Positions 32,647 through 41,811 of a DNA stretch of 64,000 nt are shown here, in pieces. The notes beneath the pieces were generated by a model, which was given only the letters and a program-made list of their open reading frames with translations, did no database searches and had not been told where the DNA came from. Source of the DNA: Nonomuraea jabiensis (GTDB lineage: Bacteria; Actinomycetota; Actinomycetes; Streptosporangiales; Streptosporangiaceae); assembly GCF_014204795.1 (NCBI RefSeq), contig NZ_JACHMB010000001.1:7204501-7268500 (forward strand). Reading direction: 5' to 3'. The position numbers and the translations under genes are program-made. Numbering within the stretch: the first letter of the stretch is position 1; the number at the start of each line of letters is the position of its first letter.

Positions 32647-33674
32647 CGCCGCCTCCCCTGCTGCTCGTAGGGGCAGTTGCTCAGCCCGGCGGGCAGGCAC
32701 GGCACCCGCCCCAGGTTCAGCGATTCGAACAGCGGCGTCAGCCACGCCCTGGTCATCGCGTTGAGCACGACGCGGATCTTCAGCACGTGCTGCTTCCTGT
32801 CCCACGAGTCGATCACCACGTCGGCGAAGTCGGCGGCGCCCTTGACCGCCCGCGCCACGGACTCGCTGTTGGCCCGCATGGTCAGCACCAGCTCGGCCAG
32901 CGTCCCGGCGGCCTGGGGGAGCCGCTCGGAGTACTGCTCGATGATCACGTCGCCGCGCCGGACGAAGTCCGAGATGCCGGTGATGAAGTCGCGCAGCCGC
33001 CGCCGCTCCTCCGCCAGGATCGAACTGGCCTCGGCGAACGCGTCGATCGCGCCCGTCACCTGGCTCTCGCGCCGGTTGAGGCTGGTGGCCAGCCGGTTCA
33101 GCCCCTTGGCCAGGTCGACGAGCTGCTGATCCTGCTTGGCCAGGGTGCCGGTGAGCCGGGAGGTGTCGTCGATGGCGTTGTTGATGGTCTTGCCGCGCCC
33201 CCTGACCCCGTCGGCCAGGTCGCTCGCCACGGAGCCCAGCTTCTTGTCGTCGAGCGCGTCGGTGAGCTTGGTGAACGCGTCGAGCGCGTCGTCGATCTCC
33301 ACCGGCAGGTCGGTGCGCTCCAGGGGGATGACCGTCCCCGGCGCGACCTTCCGGTCGCCGGGTTTCCACGGGGGGTAGAGGACGACGTTCCGCTCGCCGA
33401 GCGTGTTCTGCGGCGCGACCACGGCCTTCACCCCGGCCGGGAGCGGCACCTGCCGGTCCACCAGCAGGTCGACTCTCACCTTGTCCCCATCGATCCGGAT
33501 TTTCTCGACATATCCGGCGTCCAGCCCCATCACTTTGATCCGCGCCTGCTCGTACAGGGAGGGCGCCTTGCGGAAGATCGCCACCAGCCGGTACGGCTCC
33601 GGCCCCAGCACGGTGCACCCCGACGTCAGGAACACCCCGGCCACGGCCAGCAGGATCGCCACGAGTCTTCTCAT
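32643..33674 (-). CDS. mceD: Mce family lipoprotein, MceD position
   Basis: A 343-residue Mce subunit. Unlike classical MceD it starts with a lipoprotein signal (VFLTSGC, Cys near residue 20). The MCE domain is LVAIFRKAPSLYEQARIKVMG followed by AGYVEKIRI, and a helical region follows. Overlaps of 4 bases at both ends place it in tight translational coupling. Two neighbouring lipoprotein subunits are notable. Confidence 0.86.
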   Translation of the reverse strand: MRRLVAILLAVAGVFLTSGCTVLGPEPYRLVAIFRKAPSLYEQARIKVMGLDAGYVEKIRIDGDKVRVDLLVDRQVPLPAGVKAVVAPQNTLGERNVVLYPPWKPGDRKVAPGTVIPLERTDLPVEIDDALDAFTKLTDALDDKKLGSVASDLADGVRGRGKTINNAIDDTSRLTGTLAKQDQQLVDLAKGLNRLATSLNRRESQVTGAIDAFAEASSILAEERRRLRDFITGISDFVRRGDVIIEQYSERLPQAAGTLAELVLTMRANSESVARAVKGAADFADVVIDSWDRKQHVLKIRVVLNAMTRAWLTPLFESLNLGRVPCLPAGLSNCPYEQQGRRR

Positions 33675-34696
33675 TTGGCGCTCTTCCTGTCATTGCGGAT
33701 GGCGGCGAGCACCTCGGGGTTGATGGGGCCGAGGCCCGTGGCTATGGCCTCGAGCCACGGGCCTTGACCGCCCATCGTGGACAGGCCGGAGAACGTCGGG
33801 CCCGCCCATGCCAGGAGCGAATTGAACTGCTTGTTGCTGCCGCTGAGCCGCGTCGTGATGGCCGCGTTGTCGTCCAGCACCTGGACGAGGGTCTTCTCGT
33901 GCTCGTTGATCAGCTTGGTCGTGCTGCGCACCAGGTCGCTGCCGTCGCCCAGCAGCGTGCGCAGCTCCTCGCGCCGCCTGCGCAGCTCGGCCAGCATGAC
34001 GCCGATGGCGTCGATGAGCCGCGCGAGCTGCCGGTCCTTCTTCTCCAGGACGTTCATGATCCGGGTGCCGTTGTCGATGAGCCGCTGCAGCTGCGGCTCG
34101 CTCTTGCTGATCGTGTCCGACAGGTCGCCGATGTTGCGCAGCAGCCGGGTGATGCGGCCGCGCTTGCCGAGGTCGACCTTGTCCAGCTCGGTGAGCAGGT
34201 CGTCCACGGCGTCGGTGTCCAGGCGCTGGACCAGCCGGGTCGCGTCCTTGATGGCGTCGTTGATCAGGGTGGGCACGCCGGTCCGCGTCACGGGGATGCG
34301 CCGCTGCGCTTCGGGGAACTGGTCCAGGTACGGGGCCGTGACGGGGCCGGTGAGCTTGACGTACCGGCCTCCGAGCAGGTTCGACAGGGCGATGTCGGCG
34401 CGGGTGCCGCGGCCGAGCCGCACGCCGTCGTCCACCTTCCAGGTGACCACGACCTCGCCCTGCGCGTAGTCGGCGCGGACCTCGGTGACCTTGCCGACGC
34501 GCACCCCGGCGACCCTGACGTCGTTGCCGGTGCGCAGCCCGCCGGAGTCCACGAACACGCCCGACATGGAGTAGCCGCCCTCCAGCAGCCCCAGGTTGCC
34601 GACCAGGAACGTGCCGACCAGGATCGCGGCGAGCGTGGCCAGCGACACGAGGCCGACGACGATCCGGTTGCGGTCGCGGAAGGATTTGAGCGCCAT
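33671..34696 (-). CDS. mceC: Mce family protein, MceC position
   Basis: A 341-residue Mce subunit with an N-terminal uncleaved helix (IVVGLVSLATLAAILVGTF), the MCE domain (GVFVDSGGLRTGNDVRVAGVRVGKVTEV) and a long helical coiled-coil region. ATG 34696 shares bases with the upstream stop in an ATGA junction; the open frame further upstream inside mceB is not coding. Confidence 0.88.
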   Translation of the reverse strand: MALKSFRDRNRIVVGLVSLATLAAILVGTFLVGNLGLLEGGYSMSGVFVDSGGLRTGNDVRVAGVRVGKVTEVRADYAQGEVVVTWKVDDGVRLGRGTRADIALSNLLGGRYVKLTGPVTAPYLDQFPEAQRRIPVTRTGVPTLINDAIKDATRLVQRLDTDAVDDLLTELDKVDLGKRGRITRLLRNIGDLSDTISKSEPQLQRLIDNGTRIMNVLEKKDRQLARLIDAIGVMLAELRRRREELRTLLGDGSDLVRSTTKLINEHEKTLVQVLDDNAAITTRLSGSNKQFNSLLAWAGPTFSGLSTMGGQGPWLEAIATGLGPINPEVLAAIRNDRKSAK

Positions 34697-35730
34697 CACT
34701 CGCCCACCAGGAGCTTCTGCAGGTCCTTCGTGCTCTGGACCCGGGTGTTGCGCAGCGGCGGCGGCGCCTTCATCCCGTACGGGCAGGGCGCGGCGCTCAG
34801 CGCCACGCACGGGACCGCGGTGATGAAGTAGTGGCCGCGGTCCACGGTCTGGTACGCGCGGGCAAACAGCGGCTGGAACGTGCTGACCGTCCTGTCGATC
34901 TCGTTCACGTGCCGCCTGATGCCGCCGGTCAGCCCCGCCAGGTTGTCGACCAGCCGGCCGAGCTCGTCGGCGTTCTTGCCGAGCACCTCGTTGGAGGTGT
35001 GCACGGTCGTCGACAGCTCCACCAGCGACTCGTCGATCAGCTCGCGGTTGTCGGCGAACGCCTCCGACAGCGTGACGAGGTTGTCGACGAGCTGCTCGAT
35101 CTGCTTGTCGCGCCGGGCGACCACGCCGGTGACGGTGGCGTAGTCCTTCAGTAACTGCTCGATGGTCTTCCTGCGCTCGGTGACCGTGGTGGTGATGGCG
35201 TTGACGTTGTCGAGCAGCCTCGGGATGTTCTGCTCGTTGCCCTTGAGCGACCTGGCGGCGGCGGTGAGGAGCTGGTTGATCTGGTCGGGGTCCAGGCTGC
35301 GGGTGAGCGGGCCGAGGTCGCTGACGAGCTGGCCGATGTCCACGACGGAGGAGGTACGGGTGATGCGCGCCCCGGGCGCCAGCCTGCCGGGCGCGGTGCC
35401 GGGCAGCAGGTAGACCACGCGCTGGCCGACGGCGTTGCGCCAGCGGATGGCGGCCTCGGTGTCGGCGGGCACGGTGATCCCCTGCTGCACCTCCATGGTC
35501 ACCTCGGCCCGCCCGTCCACCACCTTGATCGTGTCCACCTGGCCCACGGGCGCTCCGGCGATCTTCACCTGGTCGCCCTCGTTCAGCCCCGACACGTCGT
35601 CGAACACGGCGACCAGCGGGTAGCCGGCGCCCGTGCTCACCCGGGCGATCTGCACGCCGATCACCGCGATCAGCGTCACGCACACGCCGACGAAGACCGC
35701 GAACCGCGCGAACGTCCAGGCCCGGCGCAT
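34696..35730 (-). CDS. mceB: Mce family protein, MceB position
   Basis: A 344-residue Mce subunit. The N-terminal helix is FAVFVGVCVTLIAVIGVQIA, the MCE domain is VAVFDDVSGLNEGDQVKIAG with APVGQVDTI, and the helical repeats run to about 300. It lies 1 base downstream of mceA. Confidence 0.88.
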   Translation of the reverse strand: MRRAWTFARFAVFVGVCVTLIAVIGVQIARVSTGAGYPLVAVFDDVSGLNEGDQVKIAGAPVGQVDTIKVVDGRAEVTMEVQQGITVPADTEAAIRWRNAVGQRVVYLLPGTAPGRLAPGARITRTSSVVDIGQLVSDLGPLTRSLDPDQINQLLTAAARSLKGNEQNIPRLLDNVNAITTTVTERRKTIEQLLKDYATVTGVVARRDKQIEQLVDNLVTLSEAFADNRELIDESLVELSTTVHTSNEVLGKNADELGRLVDNLAGLTGGIRRHVNEIDRTVSTFQPLFARAYQTVDRGHYFITAVPCVALSAAPCPYGMKAPPPLRNTRVQSTKDLQKLLVGE

Positions 35731-35731
35731 G

Positions 35732-36751
35732 TCAGCGCCTCCCGTCGGTCGGGCCGCAGGCGCCGACGACCAGCTCGCAGAGGTCGGTCGCCACGAACGC
35801 CTCGACCTGGAGCTGGCGGGTGTTGCCAGGACCGGGCGCCTCGATCAGCTCGTTGAGCAGGTCGACCAGCCTGTTCAGGCCGCGTACGCCGTCGCCGGCC
35901 AGGCCGAGCTGGGCGTAGATGAGCGCGGCCACCCGCTCGGCGGAGTGCACGCCGGCCCGCAGGTCCTGGCGGTGCTTGGCCAGCCCGTGTGCCGCCAGGC
36001 CGGAGACGGAGGTGACCTCGTCCAGCAGGGCGCGCACCTTGTCGGCCCGCGCGAGCAGGTCGGGGGTGATGACGTTGACGTCGGAGGAGATCGAGACGAG
36101 GTCGTCGCCCTTGTCCTGCAGGGCCGTGCCCAGCAGCGCGGCGTCGTGCAGGAACTGCCGGGCCCGGCCGCGCTGCCGGTGCGCGACGCCGACGAGCGTG
36201 CCGGCGTCGCCGATCAGCTCGCGCAGGTTCTCGCCCTCGCCGTCCAGGCCCTGGGCCAGGGTGTGCACGATGACGGTGACCTCGCGCGGATCGACGGCGT
36301 CCAGGCCGCGGTAGGCGGCGCCGAGCGTGTCGGACAGGTCGAGCGGGCCCTCGGTGTCGGTGATGACGGCGCCACTGGCCAGGTAGGGGCCGGTGGTCTC
36401 GCCGGAGCCGGGCCTGAGGTCGAGGAACTTGGGGCCGAACACCGAGGCCGGCTCGACGGAGGCGACCGTGGAGCGGGGGACCTTGACACCGGGGTCGAGG
36501 TGCGTGGTCACCACGGCCCGGCCCCTGGCGTCCAGCGACACGCCCGTCACCTTGCCGACCGTGATGCCGCGGATCTTGACGGGGGAGCCGGCGTCCAGGC
36601 CCTGCCCGGCCCTGGCGAACACGGCGTCGATCCTGGTCCCGCTCAGCTCGGTGGCGGTGCGGACGACGTACAGGGTGGCCGCGGCGAGCACGACGAGCAC
36701 GGCGAACGCGATGCCCACCCGGGCGGCGAGGGAGAGTTGGAATCGGCCCAC
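35732..36751 (-). CDS. mceA: Mce family protein, MceA position
   Basis: A 339-residue Mce subunit, first of the six. The N-terminal helix is VGIAFAVLVVLAAATLYVV. The MCE domain is DAVFARAGQGLDAGSPVKIRG with ITVGKVTGV, then the helical part. It begins 4 bases after the second YrbE gene. Mce A-F form a hexameric needle carrying lipids or sterols from the outer surface to the YrbE permeases. Confidence 0.88.
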   Translation of the reverse strand: MGRFQLSLAARVGIAFAVLVVLAAATLYVVRTATELSGTRIDAVFARAGQGLDAGSPVKIRGITVGKVTGVSLDARGRAVVTTHLDPGVKVPRSTVASVEPASVFGPKFLDLRPGSGETTGPYLASGAVITDTEGPLDLSDTLGAAYRGLDAVDPREVTVIVHTLAQGLDGEGENLRELIGDAGTLVGVAHRQRGRARQFLHDAALLGTALQDKGDDLVSISSDVNVITPDLLARADKVRALLDEVTSVSGLAAHGLAKHRQDLRAGVHSAERVAALIYAQLGLAGDGVRGLNRLVDLLNELIEAPGPGNTRQLQVEAFVATDLCELVVGACGPTDGRR

Positions 36752-36755
36752 CGGC

Positions 36756-37613
36756 TCACCCCGTCAGCGGTATGTTGCCGCCGCTGCCCCAGAACAGGTA
36801 CGACAGCAGCAGGTTGAGCAGCACGATCGTGACGATCGACTGGCGGATGGCGCGGCCCGCCGCCACGCCCACGCCCACCGGGCCGCCGGTGGCGTGGAAG
36901 CCGTGGTAGCAGTGGATCACGATGACCGCGAAGGCGAACACGCCGACCTTGGTGACGCTGAACGCGATGTCCCGGACCGGCAGATACAGGTAGAAGTAGT
37001 AGTCGTAGACCCCCGGCGCCAGGCCGAACAGCACCGTGCACATCAGCCGGGTGGCGAAGAAGCTGGCGAAGAGCGCGATCAGGTAGATCGGCACCAGCGC
37101 CAGCAGCGCCGCCACGACCCTGGTGCAGATCAGGTACGTGAAGGCGTTGATGCCCATGACCTCCAGCGCGTCGATCTCCTCCGAGATCCGCATCGCGCCC
37201 AGCTCCGCCGTGAACGACGAGCCCACCTGCGCCGCCAGCGCCGTCGCGGCGATGATCGGGGTGATCTCGCGGACGTTCGCGAAGCTGCCCACCAGGCCCA
37301 TGAACGACTCCGCGCCGATCGCCTGCAACCCCTGGTAGCCCTGCAGGCCCACGGTCGCGCCCACGACGAACGCCATCGTGAACACCACGAAGATCATGCC
37401 GCCGCCGATGACGGTCGCCCCGACGCCCACCACGACGTCGCTGACCTGCCTGATGACGACCTTGAAGAACTTCAGCCGCAGGACGACGTCGCGTACGGAG
37501 TAGAACAGCACCTTCCACACGAACAGCGGCCAGTCGGCCAGCGTCGCGAACCGCTCGGCGACGTCCCGGCCCCGCAGGGCGAGCCGCAGACCGGCCGTGC
37601 GCGTCACCATCAT
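36756..37613 (-). CDS. yrbEB: MlaE/YrbE permease, second copy
   Basis: A 285-residue integral membrane permease of the Mce lipid importer. Family features are VVGVGATVIGGGMIFVVFTM, GSSFTAELGAMRISEEIDAL and EVMGINAF, the conserved cytoplasmic loop that docks the MceG/Mkl ATPase. ATG 37613 overlaps the preceding stop by one base (TGATG). The ATPase itself is not encoded here, as usual for actinobacterial Mce loci. Confidence 0.9.
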   Translation of the reverse strand: MMVTRTAGLRLALRGRDVAERFATLADWPLFVWKVLFYSVRDVVLRLKFFKVVIRQVSDVVVGVGATVIGGGMIFVVFTMAFVVGATVGLQGYQGLQAIGAESFMGLVGSFANVREITPIIAATALAAQVGSSFTAELGAMRISEEIDALEVMGINAFTYLICTRVVAALLALVPIYLIALFASFFATRLMCTVLFGLAPGVYDYYFYLYLPVRDIAFSVTKVGVFAFAVIVIHCYHGFHATGGPVGVGVAAGRAIRQSIVTIVLLNLLLSYLFWGSGGNIPLTG

Positions 37614-38404
37614 CACAACGACCTCGGCGGGTACGCCAGGAAGTAGACGGCCGAGATCACGTAGTTGAACGCGAACACCAGCATGAACGTCACCACGGTC
37701 GCCTGGTTGACCGCCCGCCCCACGCCGACCGGGCTGGAGGCGCACGTCATGCCCTTGTAGCAGGCGACCGCCGCCGCGATGAACCCGAAGATCCACGCCT
37801 TGAACAGCGTCACGTACAGATCGGAGGCGACGACCAGCGAGAACGCGCCGTCGAAGTACGCGCCCGGGGTGACGCCCTGCACGATGACGTTGAAGAAGTA
37901 GCCGCCGCTCGCGCCGGCCAGGATGACCAGCGGGCACAGGCAGACCGCGATCGTGCTGGCCGCCCACATGCGCGGCGTGACCAGGCGGTGGATCGGGTTG
38001 ACCGACATGACCTCCATCGCGCTCAGCTCGTCGCGGATGTGACGCGCGCCGATGTCGGAGGTCATCGCGCTGCCGCCGGCCCCGGCGATCAGCAGCGCGC
38101 TGGCCAGCGGCGCCACCTCGCGGATGAGCCCGACGAAGACCGCGCTGCCGGTCGCCGAGCTGGCGCCCAGCTGCCTGGCCAACTCGCCCACCTGGAGCGC
38201 CACGGTGGCGCCCAGCGGCAGGGCGACCAGCAGGACCGGGACGCTGGTGACCCGCGCCAGGAACCAGCACTGCTCGACGAACTCCCACCACCAGCGCCTG
38301 ACGTCCCAGGTCCTGCGCAGCCCCTCCAGGACGATGACGAACAGCTCACCGATCTGGCCGAGTGTCGACCCGGCCCGGCGTCCGATGTACCCGGACAGGG
38401 TCAT
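37613..38404 (-). CDS. yrbEA: MlaE/YrbE permease, first copy and head of Mce operon
   Basis: A 263-residue permease, partner of the downstream YrbE. Visible features are LGASSATGSAVFVGLIREVAP, GAGGSAMTSDIGARHIRDEL and SAMEVMSVNPIHRLVTPR. It heads nine overlapping genes ending at 29547 that together encode an Mce lipid-import system without its ATPase. The ATG at 38404 overlaps the stop of a nine-codon leader frame that has a strong Shine-Dalgarno. No regulator gene is linked. Confidence 0.9.
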   Translation of the reverse strand: MTLSGYIGRRAGSTLGQIGELFVIVLEGLRRTWDVRRWWWEFVEQCWFLARVTSVPVLLVALPLGATVALQVGELARQLGASSATGSAVFVGLIREVAPLASALLIAGAGGSAMTSDIGARHIRDELSAMEVMSVNPIHRLVTPRMWAASTIAVCLCPLVILAGASGGYFFNVIVQGVTPGAYFDGAFSLVVASDLYVTLFKAWIFGFIAAAVACYKGMTCASSPVGVGRAVNQATVVTFMLVFAFNYVISAVYFLAYPPRSL

Positions 38405-38427
38405 CGGCGACCTCGGATTACCGCCAT
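38401..38427 (-). CDS. Possible nine-codon leader peptide MAVIRGRR ahead of yrbEA
   Basis: ATG 38427 follows GGCGGAGG at a good distance, whereas the yrbEA ATG has only a weak site. The frame reads MAVIRGRR and stops in TGA 38403-38401, overlapping the yrbEA ATG as ATGA. This would couple Mce operon translation to a leader peptide. Alternatively the GGAGG simply serves the operon at a long distance. There is no protein-level evidence. Confidence 0.35.
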   Translation of the reverse strand: MAVIRGRR

Positions 38428-38655
38428 GACCACCTCCGCCGCCTACGGATGAGTGGCAACCCTACTGACGGGTTGTCTAGTAGTCGATGCTTTCGTGGGA
38501 ATTTGCGCGAAAGGTATGAGACGCAGGTCACATGTTGTCAGCCAGGCACGAAAAGTGACCGCGCCGTTACAACCCGGCTCCCCTTGACGCGCTCCCCGTG
38601 AGGTTGTTTGCCTGTACGCAAGGCCTGGAAGACTGAGCTGCAAGAGGTGGTGCAC

Positions 38656-39084
38656 ATGCTCATTGGGACGATTCTCCGCGCAAAGGGAAGTGACGTGGCG
38701 ACCGTGTCGCCCGGTTCGACGGTGCGCGAGCTGCTGGCCACGCTCGCCGAACGCAACATCGGTGCCGTGGTGGTCTCCACCGACGGCCTCACCATCGAGG
38801 GCATCGTGTCCGAACGCGACGTCGTGCGCCGCCTGCACGACCGCGGCCCGGCGATCCTCGACGGCCCGGTTTCCGCGATCATGACCTCCCAGGTGCGTAC
38901 GGTGGGGCCCGGCGAGAACGTCGACTCGCTGCGGCAGATCATGACCACGCAGCGGTTCCGGCACATGCCGGTGGTCGAGAACGGCCGGCTCGTGGGCATC
39001 GTGAGCATCGGCGACGTGGTCAAGAGCGCGATCGAGGAGCTGGAGACGGAGAAGGCGTCGCTCGTCGACTATCTCCACCGTTGA
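38656..39084 (+). CDS. CBS-domain-pair protein
   Basis: A 142-residue protein made of two CBS motifs (VRELLATLAERNIGAVVVST with EGIVSERDVV; then VDSLRQIMTTQRFRHMPVVE with RLVGIVSIGDVVK). Such stand-alone pairs bind adenosine nucleotides and regulate partners; the partner is unknown. ATG 38656 has AAGAGG eight bases upstream; GTG 38650 is possible. It is divergent from the Mce operon across about 250 bases that contain no other gene. Many actinobacteria carry similar proteins in stress or dormancy regulons. Confidence 0.85.
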   Translation: MLIGTILRAKGSDVATVSPGSTVRELLATLAERNIGAVVVSTDGLTIEGIVSERDVVRRLHDRGPAILDGPVSAIMTSQVRTVGPGENVDSLRQIMTTQRFRHMPVVENGRLVGIVSIGDVVKSAIEELETEKASLVDYLHR

Positions 39085-39105
39085 TAGGGATGGCACCCTT
39101 GGTCC

Positions 39106-39789
39106 GTGATGTACGGGCCTCCTCCTGAATATCCGCCTGAGTATCCGCGGGCGACAAGCAGTCCGACGATCATCGTGCTCGTGTCCGGGCTCGCCGCGCT
39201 CCTCGGGTTCCTGCTGGGGGTCTTCGTGGGGTTCGGCGCGTCTGAGGCGTCCGGTGCGCCCGCCCCCCGGGTCACGGTCACGGTCGAGGACACGCAGCCC
39301 CCGGAATCCGAGGCCACCGGCCCCGACCCGTCATCACCGGTCCAGCCCACTCAGCCCACTCAGCCCACTCAGCCCACTCAGCCCACCCAGCCCACCCAGC
39401 CCACCCAGCCCACGTCGCCCCAGGGAACGCAGCCGCCGGGCGCCACCCAGCCGGGCGCCACCCAGCCGGGTGCTACCCAGCCGGGTGCCACGCCGCCCGG
39501 TCAGACAGGGCCGGGTCAGACCGGTCAGCCGACAGGCGGGACCGGGAGCAACCCTGCCTTCAACTCCGTGTCCATGCGGACGCTCGTCGTGGGCACGGAC
39601 ATCCAGCCGGGCACCTACCGTACGGCGGGCCCGACCGCGGGGATCCCCATGTGCTACTGGGCCAGGCTGCGCAGCGCCACGGGGGGCGAGATCGCGACCG
39701 GCATGCCGGCGGGCCCGGCCAGCGTCACCATCCTGGCCACGGACAAGGCGTTCAGGACCGCCGGATGCGCGGAGTGGATCAGGGCATGA
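39106..39789 (+). CDS. Membrane-anchored protein with Pro-Thr-Gln repeat stalk
   Basis: A 227-residue protein. A short Pro/Tyr-rich N-terminus (PPPEYPPEYP) leads into one membrane helix (IIVLVSGLAALLGFLLGVFVG), a long disordered stalk with eight QPT units and three to four GATQP units, and a small outside domain (about 145-227) with VGTDIQPGTYRT and CYWARLRSATGG and two Cys. This last domain resembles small secreted actinobacterial domains of unknown function. GTG 39106 or ATG 39109 may be used. Confidence 0.7.
   Translation: MMYGPPPEYPPEYPRATSSPTIIVLVSGLAALLGFLLGVFVGFGASEASGAPAPRVTVTVEDTQPPESEATGPDPSSPVQPTQPTQPTQPTQPTQPTQPTQPTSPQGTQPPGATQPGATQPGATQPGATPPGQTGPGQTGQPTGGTGSNPAFNSVSMRTLVVGTDIQPGTYRTAGPTAGIPMCYWARLRSATGGEIATGMPAGPASVTILATDKAFRTAGCAEWIRA
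39343..39414 (+). repeat. Eight 9-bp units encoding QPT
   Basis: CAGCCCACT/C/G is repeated eight times without interruption, giving (QPT)8 in the stalk. Three 15-bp units encoding GATQP-type peptides follow shortly after. It is a coding microsatellite prone to length change. Confidence 0.92.
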
Positions 39790-40001
39790 TGCTTTTGTGC
39801 GTCAAACTCTGGACAAAAGAGCAAGAATGCGCAATTCTGTGCGGCAAACAAGAAGGGAGGCACGCCTGGAGCGTGCTGGCGTGACGTCCTACGGTTATGG
39901 GCCACGCCACTCCGGCGTCCTTGGCCAGGACGCGGCTCGGAGAGTGCGGAACAGCGCGCAGCGCCACTAATCCGAACCCGACCCGTTCGCGAGGAGTGCC
40001 T

Positions 40002-40907
40002 GTGCGTCGTCTCCCTGCCCTCATATCCGCGGCCACCCTGGCCGTCACCGCCCTCGTCACCGCCCCCGCCGCCGAGGCCGCCGCCGTAGCCGCCGCGCCC
40101 GCCGCCGCAGCCGCCGCGGCCACCGAGGCCAGGGCGCTGCCCGCCCCCGTCGCCTGCAACGGCTGCTGGCGGCCCGCGCTGAACACGTCCTGGCAGTGGC
40201 AGCTCTCCTCCCTGCCGGCCAAGCCGTACCCGAACGTGCAGATGTTCGACATCGACGGCTTCGCCGCCAAGGACGGCGCGATCGTCAAGTCGCTCAAGGC
40301 CGACAAGCCGGGCCGCGGCGTCGTCTGCTACATCAGCGCGGGCACGTTCGAGGACTGGCGCCCGGACGCGAGCCAGTTCCCCGCCGAGGTGCTCGGCAAG
40401 CCGCTGGAGGACTGGCCGGGTGAGCGCTGGCTCGACATCCGCAAGTACACCGGCAAGCTCGGCCAGATCATGAAGGCCCGGCTCGACATGTGCAAGGCCG
40501 CCGGGTTCGACGCCGTGGAGCCCGACAACGTCGACGGCTACAGCAACGCCAGCGGCTTCCCGCTCAAGGCCGCCGACCAGCTCGCCTACAACACCTGGTT
40601 CGCCAACGAGGCCCACAGGCGGGGCCTGTCGGTCGCGCTCAAGAACGACATCGAGCAGATCCCGGCGCTGCTGCCGTACTTCGACTTCGCGGTGAACGAG
40701 GAGTGCTGGGAGCACACCGAGTGCACCACCGCGCAGAACGACGACTACGGCTACGACCAGTTCGTCAAGGCGGGCAAGGCCGTGTTCAACGTCGAGTACA
40801 ACCTGGCCACCTCGGCCTTCTGCGCCAAGTCGAACGCTCAGAACTTCAACTCGCTGAAGAAGAAGTACGAGCTCGACGCGTACCGCGTGCCCTGCCGTGG
40901 CGCGTGA
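40002..40907 (+). CDS. Secreted GH114-type endo-alpha-1,4-polygalactosaminidase
   Basis: A 301-residue secreted protein. An Ala-rich signal peptide (about 1-35) precedes a TIM-barrel domain of the GH114 type. Features are WQWQLSSLPAKPYPNVQMFD with IDGF, VVCYISAGTFEDWRPD, WLDIR and the acidic GFDAVEPDNVDGY segment expected at the active site. GH114 enzymes cut alpha-1,4-galactosamine chains in galactosaminogalactan. GTG 40002 has GAGGAG five bases upstream. It heads an operon with sugar kinase, GH4 enzyme and ABC import genes. Confidence 0.8.
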   Translation: MRRLPALISAATLAVTALVTAPAAEAAAVAAAPAAAAAAATEARALPAPVACNGCWRPALNTSWQWQLSSLPAKPYPNVQMFDIDGFAAKDGAIVKSLKADKPGRGVVCYISAGTFEDWRPDASQFPAEVLGKPLEDWPGERWLDIRKYTGKLGQIMKARLDMCKAAGFDAVEPDNVDGYSNASGFPLKAADQLAYNTWFANEAHRRGLSVALKNDIEQIPALLPYFDFAVNEECWEHTECTTAQNDDYGYDQFVKAGKAVFNVEYNLATSAFCAKSNAQNFNSLKKKYELDAYRVPCRGA

Positions 40908-41811
40908 CGTCGACCTGCTGGTCGTCGGTGACGCCAACCCCGACGTGGTGCTCTCCGGGGCGCCGCGCGGGTTGGCGTACGGCCAGCGTGAACAGCTCGT
41001 CTCCGGTGGCGACCTGGTGCTCGGCGGGTCCGGTGCGATCACCGCGTGCGGGGCGGCCCGGCTGGGCCTGCGGACCGCGTTCGCCGGGCGCGTGGGCGAC
41101 GACGCGGCCGGGCGCTTCGTGCTGGACGCCCTGGCCGGCCGGGGCGTGGACGTCTCCCGCTGCGTGATCGACTCCCGGCCCACGGCCATGACCGTGGTGC
41201 TGGCCGACGGTTCGGACCGGGCCATCCTCACCTCGCCCGGCTGCCTGCCGTACCTGACCGTGGAGGACCTGCCGCGCGGCGTGGCCCGCCACGTCCACGT
41301 GTCGTCCTATTTCCTGCAACCGGGGCTCGCGCCCGGCCTGCCGGGCTTCCTGGCGGAGGAGCGGCGCGCGGGCGCCACCACCTCGCTGGACACCAACGAC
41401 GACCCCGCCGGCGAGTGGGAGGGGCTCGGGGAGGTGCTGGCCGAGGTGGACGTGTTCCTCCCGAACGCCGCCGAGGCCCGGGCCGTCGCGGCCCGGCTCT
41501 TCGACGCCGGCCCCGAATCCCTCGAGGCCGTGGCGGCCCGGATCGGCGGGCTCGGCCCCACCGTGGTCGTCAAGGACGGCGGCGACGGCGCGCTGGCCTG
41601 GCAGGCGGGCGAGCTGGCCCGGGCCCCCGCCGTCCCCGTCGAGCCGGTGGACACCGTCGGCGCCGGTGACAGCTTCAACGCCGGCCTCCTCGCCGCGCGG
41701 CTGCGCGGGATGAGCCTGCGCGAATGCCTGCGCGTGGCCGTGACCTGCGGATCCCTCTCGACCCAGGCCGCCGGCGGCACCGCCGCCCAGCCCACCTGGA
41801 AGGAACTATGA
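40897..41811 (+). CDS. PfkB family carbohydrate kinase
   Basis: A 304-residue ribokinase-fold sugar kinase. The N-terminal sugar-binding part has GGDLVLGGSGAITACGAARLG and GRVGDDAAGRFV; the C-terminal ATP/anion-hole signature DTVGAGDSFNAGLLAARL carries the catalytic Asp. GTG 40897 overlaps the GH114 stop by 11 bases. Substrate cannot be read from sequence; in this operon a kinase for released galactose, galactosamine or a derived keto-sugar is plausible. Confidence 0.88.
   Translation: MARDVDLLVVGDANPDVVLSGAPRGLAYGQREQLVSGGDLVLGGSGAITACGAARLGLRTAFAGRVGDDAAGRFVLDALAGRGVDVSRCVIDSRPTAMTVVLADGSDRAILTSPGCLPYLTVEDLPRGVARHVHVSSYFLQPGLAPGLPGFLAEERRAGATTSLDTNDDPAGEWEGLGEVLAEVDVFLPNAAEARAVAARLFDAGPESLEAVAARIGGLGPTVVVKDGGDGALAWQAGELARAPAVPVEPVDTVGAGDSFNAGLLAARLRGMSLRECLRVAVTCGSLSTQAAGGTAAQPTWKEL

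Noticed and set aside
39785..39884. Short frame between the stalk protein and GH114 genes
   Set aside because: It would overlap the end of the previous gene, has no Shine-Dalgarno and no domain; more likely leader or promoter DNA.
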